In this document: positions 59,350-64,000 of the stretch, one piece after another
Position numbering within the stretch: the first letter of the stretch is position 1
Layout: every line of letters starts with the position of its first letter
NCBI GenBank assembly: GCA_022457155.1
Contig: JAJGOT010000448.1
Coordinates: forward strand, 347,501-411,500
Length of the DNA: 64,000 bases
From: Cladopsammia gracilis
Lineage: Eukaryota; Cnidaria; Anthozoa; Scleractinia; Dendrophylliidae
Direction of reading: 5' to 3'
Position numbers and translations under genes: made by a program
Notes under the pieces: generated by a model
What the model was told of the DNA's origin: nothing
What the model saw: only the letters and a program-made list of their open reading frames with translations
Databases searched by the model: none

Positions 59350-59536
59350 TTTATGTTATGATTGTCAAATCACGAACAATTCCGGACAATTTTTAGGAAC
59401 CTATTAACACTGTTTTATCTTCAGTTGTTAATTATTTCTTAGGGAGTTTTTACTATTTTTAATTTTTAATTTTTGCTATTTAAAGTATTGTAAAGCGCCA
59501 TGAACTGTTGAAAATGTGCGCTATATAAGCACTTGC

Positions 59537-59583
<47 letters not shown>

Positions 59584-59596
59584 TATTATTATTTCC

Positions 59597-59646
<50 letters not shown>
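59537..59646. repeat. (ATT)n microsatellite
   Basis: Two ATT blocks interrupted by TATTATTTCCTTTT. The poly-Ile ORF is an artefact. Confidence 0.95.
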
Positions 59647-59739
59647 TTGACTCTACCCTTAAGCTGCGGATTAACCGCGGTCAAACGAGAGAAATTTGCA
59701 AAAGTTAAGCAAAGCTGACGGCTTAAAAGTTACCCTCGG

Positions 59740-60316
59740 ACGTACACGCAAACGTATACCCCAACCGTGGTACAGGGGGGGGGGGGGGGGTTATTGCAAC
59801 CCCTCCCCCATTGGGTTTTGCGGTGTTGCAATATTTCGGAAGTATTTTACATCTAATCGATAGCCCGCGATGTGCTCTACAAGATAAGGTAAATATTATG
59901 GGTTGTAATGCTGCTGGGGGTCCGTGACGTCATCCAAAATGGCTGCCAAGACGGCCGCCATCTTGGATTTCACTAAAAATTCAAATTTATCGGGAAAATG
60001 CTGAAATTACAAATATTGTTTGCTTGAGTTGTAAAATAACATACCATTAAACATTTTGATGCTTTGGTAGCATTTTATATGTTTTTTTTTTTGGCTGAAA
60101 AAAGGTGAAAAACATGCATTTTTCTTCAAAAATGGCTTGACCACATGTTACTTATGACGTCATATCTCGTAATAACCGGTTGTCGCCAAACTTTACCAAA
60201 ATGTGTCTCAAGGATAAATGAACAGCTACTGAAAACGGCATGTGCTGATCATAAATGGTCTTGAAAATATCGGAGAAAGACCTTAAGGGTTTGTGGGGGG
60301 GGGGGGGGGGGGGGTT
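59740..60316 (+). repeat. Dispersed repeat family, copy 4 (most complete), bounded by poly-G tracts
   Basis: A G homopolymer near 59775-59791, followed by TTATTGCAACCCCTCCC, marks the left side. Another G homopolymer near 60295-60316 marks the right. The interior has GATGTGCTCTACAAGATAAGG, TGACGTCATCCAAAATGG and a CGCCATCTTGG motif. No ORF is conserved across the four copies. Confidence 0.65.
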
Positions 60317-60947
60317 AAAGTTGTCAATACATTGTCAATTCACTAAACGTTTTGAAGTTTTACTAAAAAAGTTCTAAGCGTTTAGAAACTGTGAACTGCA
60401 GAATTGTCGGCGCCATTTTTCAACATAATTTTGATCAGGCGCAAAGAGTTTTGGTCAGTTTTCTGAACGGAAAGAAGCTCATTATTTTGAGAAAAATTAA
60501 AAGATAGTTATGTCAACTAATTTTTTTATACATCCTTGCCCATATTTCCATGTAATATTAAATAAAATCCCACTAAATAAAACGAAAAACGCCTCGGACG
60601 TTTGACCGCGATGGAAGCTGCGGATGTCCAGCAACCTCGTTCCCAGAGTCTCTCTTCTTCCCGCCCCATGGAGCACCCGATTCGCATATAATTAACCGCA
60701 TATAAGCGGGTCTAATTAACATCAAATTACCACATGCAAGCGGTAAAATAGGCCCTATTTACCTAACAGTAGTATTCTTTATATTACTGAAGTTAGACAC
60801 AGAACTGAGAGAAAAGAGCTCCAGTTTGTCACTGATCTGCAGTGCCTGGGTTAAGCAAGGATTTGAAAACGGTTAGCTTTCATTTATGGTTATGGGTAAC
60901 GCTATAAATATGTTTAAAATTATACAGTCCCTGTCAGCTATCCCTCG

Positions 60948-61012
60948 TTGGTGTAGTGGATATGGGTATTAGTTATGAAGCAAACGACTCGGGTTCGAGG
61001 CATACAACCTTC
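60948..61012 (+). tRNA. Degenerate tRNA-like sequence
   Basis: TCCCTCGTTGGTGTAGTGG resembles the acceptor and A box of Asp/Glu/Gly tRNAs, and GGGTTCGAGG resembles a B box. The anticodon arm does not fold and the 3' acceptor strand does not pair. Probably a tRNA pseudogene or SINE head rather than a working tRNA. Confidence 0.35.
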
Positions 61013-61130
61013 TGATCTTTTCCTTTCTTTGACTGAAAAAAAAAATGAGTTTTACTTTATGTAAAATGTTCAAGTGAAAGACAAAAGCCAGTTTGAGATC
61101 AGCTCTATTTCCTTTAAATCTCAGTAGGTG

Positions 61131-61299
61131 AATAGACCAATTCCGATATTATTAAAATTCATACTTGGCTCCGAGGCTTAGGGGAATAAAACAAAAGAAA
61201 TCACATCGAGGTTCAGGGATGAATAATTAATTTGTTTTGTTTTATTCCCCTAAGCCTCGGAGCCAAGTATAAATTTTAATATATCGGAATTGGTCTATT
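61131..61299. mobile_element. 169-bp foldback MITE
   Basis: AATAGACCAATTCCGATAT and its complement lead into ~62-bp arms containing TTGGCTCCGAGGCTTAGGGG, with few mismatches around a ~45-bp loop. It is nested inside the larger palindrome. Confidence 0.8.
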
Positions 61300-62118
61300 G
61301 GGCCTACTTTAATTTGATGTTAATTAGACCTGCTTGCATGCGGTTAATTATATGCGAATCGGCTGCCTGGAGCGAGAATGGGGCGGGAAGAAGAGAGACC
61401 CTGGGAACGAGGTTGCCTCGTCCCCAGAGCTTGCGGTCAGGGCGCAGCGGGACGACACCCGATTCGCGTATAATTAACCGCATATAAGTGAGTCTAATTA
61501 ACATAAAATTACCGCATGCAAGCGAGTAAAATAGGCCCTATTCTCATTCGCGTAAAAGCCGCCGCATGTCGTTTTGAATGATTGGATAACAACGTGCTCT
61601 CGTGGCAGGCATTCTATTGGCCATAAAAGTCCCTAGGGAGATTTTCAAGACTTTTTATACGCCCTTGCATGCAAAATCTCTCTCCTCTCGCAAGTCTACT
61701 CGACTGGATCATTTCGACAAGTTTCCTTTTTCCGCGTTCTACCAGCGCCGCTGAAGCTTCCTTTTGGCTCACGTCCCAGTTAAACCAGCTAGAACCAGCA
61801 GCCGTGGCCGCTATCGCCCCTGCAGTTGAAGCAGCTCTAGCTCCGCCTGTTGGGGTATCGTTTTTTACCTTTCTTATATTTTCCTCTTCCCGCTAATTTT
61901 ACACACTTTTCTAGTACATGGTTCTAGTTTTGCATTCCCTTCGTACCGTACTCTTGTGTTGGGTTTTTACGTTGGCGCTTTCGGGCGTCTGTGCAACGTA
62001 AACGTGCAAAGTTTAGACCTTTTGTTGCATTTTTTCGTGTCCGTGTAAGGTAGTACGGAACAAAATATCTGCCGGCCCATGGCGTGTAGGCGTTAAAGAT
62101 GTTAATCGCATCGGAGCT

Positions 62119-62446
62119 CTGCGTGTGTGTAACGTACCAGATAAGGATTTTACGTTGGTGCTTTATGGCGCCTGTGTAACGTACCAGAGAAGGATTTTTT
62201 ACGTTGGCACTCTACGGCGTCTGTGCAACGTACCAGGAAAAGATTTTACGTTGGCGCATTACGGCGTCTGTGCAACGTACCAGAAGAGATTTTACGTTGG
62301 CGCTTTACGGCGTCTGTGCAACGTACCAGGAGAGATTTTACGTTGGGGCTTTATAGCGTCGGTGTAACGTACCGGAGAAAGATATTACGTTGGCGTTTAA
62401 TGGCGTCTGTGCAACGTACCAGAGAAAGATTTCACGTTGGCACTTT
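62119..62446. repeat. ~47-bp tandem array, about seven units
   Basis: The unit is built from TTTTACGTTGGCGCTTTA, CGGCGTCTGTGCAACGTACC and AGAGA. Units vary in length by a few bases, so ORFs through it do not keep one frame. A diverged unit lies upstream at about 61968-62005. Confidence 0.85.
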
Positions 62447-63026
62447 ATAGAGGGTCTCAATGGGGGTGTAGCAAACACGGTACACGGTTAAAAATTTCGC
62501 GATTTCACGGTGCACGCTTAATTTTTCTTCGGTACGGTTAACTAAGATTAGCATACACGTATTACTATTCAAAAATTCACAACAACAGCAAATATTGTCC
62601 CCCTTTCTAAAGAGTGGCATTGATAATCGGGGGCACTGACGATACTGACCCCTGAAATAATGAAAAAGCAAATCTAGTCAGTCTAATCAGGTTCCAGGCA
62701 CAAAAAAGTAGTAGAAATGCAATTTTTATAAAAAAAAAAAACGACTCCTGCAATGCATGTTGAAGGCCCCGAGAAAAACAGCCAAGGAAAACAACAAAAA
62801 CATTAGTGTATTTTGGCAAAGTGGTGCTAAACAGTAAAAACGAATGTCAGAATTAAGACAATGAATTATTTATTGTTCATGTTATTTTTTGAGCATCTGA
62901 GAGCTATTTGCTTTTTTTGATTGTTTCCATCATAGTTTAGCGGTCTCCCTCTACTAACTATGTTTGCATTCTTATGAGTTTTAACTATGGGCACAACGAA
63001 ATATGTACTTACATTTCTAACGGTGA
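62447..63026. other. Unannotated stretch
   Basis: Near 62468-62535 CACGGTACACGGTTA-like sequence is loosely repeated. Nothing else is recognised. Confidence 0.35.
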
Positions 63027-64000
63027 TTAAACATCAAACTTTGCCCAGGCCTTGACTTGTCTTCCCGATCTTGTTATTACTGGCTTGTTTGTTACATAAT
63101 CAGGTTCGTCATCGGAAAACAAACTATCGTCTGAGTCCGTTTCATATTCCTCGCCGAAATCACAATTTGAGTTGGATACCTGAGTTGACTGAGTTGCGTG
63201 GACAACTTCGATGGTACAATCATCAACAAAGCTGATTAAAGATACGCCCTCGGGCACGGGTACATTCGGGCCTTCAGCATCTGTCTTATCTGGGAGATCT
63301 GCGCTTATTTCTTGATCACGTCTAAAGAATAATCTTGTTATAGAATCGGCTCGCTTTGTATAGACGGCAGGAGGCAAAGCTCCTGCTTTATCCTTTGTGG
63401 TCTCAGATCGGACAGTTCTTTGCCTCACAGGGCGAAAGTTGTCAACCCATCCCCGCATTGCATCTTCCTCCCTATTGGAGAGCGTCTTGGATGGGAGTGG
63501 CGACATAAACTTGATGTCACCGAGCAACATTCTTGTTTGGGGAACTGGATAATAGGACGCTGGATGGGTGAAGTACTTTGCCGCCCATTTAGAAACTCGT
63601 TTAAGAGATTCTTTTGCTATAGTGCCAAAGTCCATGGCGTACTGAAGAGTACTAAATGTCTCATTCTTAAAGTGTGACACTGCATGCAGATTTTCTACTT
63701 CAGTTGTTAACAATGTTTTGAAAACAACGTTGTACTTGAATTCTGGATTTACTTTTTCGAGATTTATCATAAGATTGGTCATACCTTTCAACAAAAGCTC
63801 AATTGAGGTCTGCGTTTTTTTGGAAACAGTTCCTTGAGGACCATTTGTCGACGCATCTTCCTTTAGTTGATTACTTTCCTTGACTTTGCGCACTCTCGAT
63901 TGAACGTATTGGTGTACTTTACGTACATTCGACACCACCAATTCTGGAGTCATTTGCGCAGGAGTGCTTTCTTTACACGTAATTCCAAAACTGTCATAAA
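63027..64000 (-). CDS. Unidentified protein, C-terminal ~324 residues, runs off the right edge
   Basis: The frame is open from the window edge to a stop at 63029-63027; the first Met in view (63953) is internal to the open frame, so the true start is outside. The N-terminal half is helical and basic (VRKVKESNQLKED). The middle contains LEKVNPEFKYNVVFKTLLTTE and AAKYFTHPASYYPVP, and the C-terminus is acidic (YETDSDDSLFSDDEPDY) followed by TRSGRQVKAW. I recall similar multi-copy proteins of unknown function in cnidarians but cannot name a family. The closing RSGR motif is reminiscent of retrotransposon polyprotein ends. A GTAAGT lies just after the stop. Confidence 0.6.
   Translation of the reverse strand, partial: YDSFGITCKESTPAQMTPELVVSNVRKVHQYVQSRVRKVKESNQLKEDASTNGPQGTVSKKTQTSIELLLKGMTNLMINLEKVNPEFKYNVVFKTLLTTEVENLHAVSHFKNETFSTLQYAMDFGTIAKESLKRVSKWAAKYFTHPASYYPVPQTRMLLGDIKFMSPLPSKTLSNREEDAMRGWVDNFRPVRQRTVRSETTKDKAGALPPAVYTKRADSITRLFFRRDQEISADLPDKTDAEGPNVPVPEGVSLISFVDDCTIEVVHATQSTQVSNSNCDFGEEYETDSDDSLFSDDEPDYVTNKPVITRSGRQVKAWAKFDV

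Larger units (their letters stand above)
60630..61560. repeat. Inverted plus direct repeat complex with nested MITE
   Basis: A unit with CCCGATTCGC(A/G)TATAATTAACCGCATATAAG occurs at about 60666-60765, inverted at about 61305-61415, and direct again at about 61455-61545. The first two form the arms of a palindrome around 60770-61300, which contains the MITE at 61131-61299 and the tRNA-like segment at 60948. Confidence 0.65.

Noticed and set aside
60948..61012. Functional tRNA gene
   Set aside because: A- and B-like boxes are visible, but the anticodon arm and acceptor stem do not fold; listed only as a degenerate tRNA-like sequence.
61669..61896. Alanine-rich 75-codon ORF
   Set aside because: Short, low-complexity, no signal or domain, next to repeats; no supporting splice context.

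Overview
This is a eukaryotic, intron-bearing and repeat-rich window. It most likely comes from a cnidarian, probably an anthozoan such as a stony coral. That assignment is an inference from three things: intronless class A GPCRs next to a secreted VWA gene and a kelch gene, a tRNA-derived SINE, and many short palindromic DNA elements of a kind I recall from coral genomes. No bacterial gene organisation is present. Genes occupy a minority of the window. Most of the rest is made of foldback elements, MITEs, retroelement fragments, tandem repeats and homopolymer G/C tracts.

Layout, left to right. Positions 1-1252 are an AT-rich block holding the end of an unidentified ORF and a 133-bp perfect inverted repeat. 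Positions 1500-8030 hold foldback-derived repeats, a SINE, and the damaged copy of a duplicated GPCR segment (pseudogene 6365-7382). Positions 10571-14479 are a 3.9-kb foldback with a nested MITE. From 15 to 29.9 kb there is no convincing protein gene, only tandem-repeat elements, Penelope-like and LINE remnants (19.1-21.8 kb), a 9-bp minisatellite (22.2-22.8 kb), a ~90-bp satellite (24.4-25.7 kb) and a 5S rRNA gene or pseudogene (27.3 kb).

A four-exon secreted VWA-domain gene runs on the minus strand from 36248 to 29985, with a TATA box just upstream. A 1.55-kb foldback lies in its first intron. Positions 37.7-43.3 kb are a second foldback district. It is followed by the intact GPCR paralogue (43486-44502). 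A peptide-receptor-like GPCR (48856-49851) has a broken, inverted copy at 51.2-52.1 kb. A BACK/kelch gene occupies 53929-58901 on the minus strand, with no BTB exon visible. The right edge holds an unidentified ORF (63027 to the edge) preceded by a ~47-bp tandem array.

All intact genes visible are on the minus strand. They do not form an obvious pathway: two are receptors, one is a secreted matrix-type protein and one is a putative ubiquitin-ligase adaptor. The most informative material is structural. Paralogous segments preserve empty target sites for several DNA elements. Two MITE copies carry a tRNA-like core and have terminal repeats that match within each copy but differ between copies. 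Inverted repeats also flank a single kelch exon.
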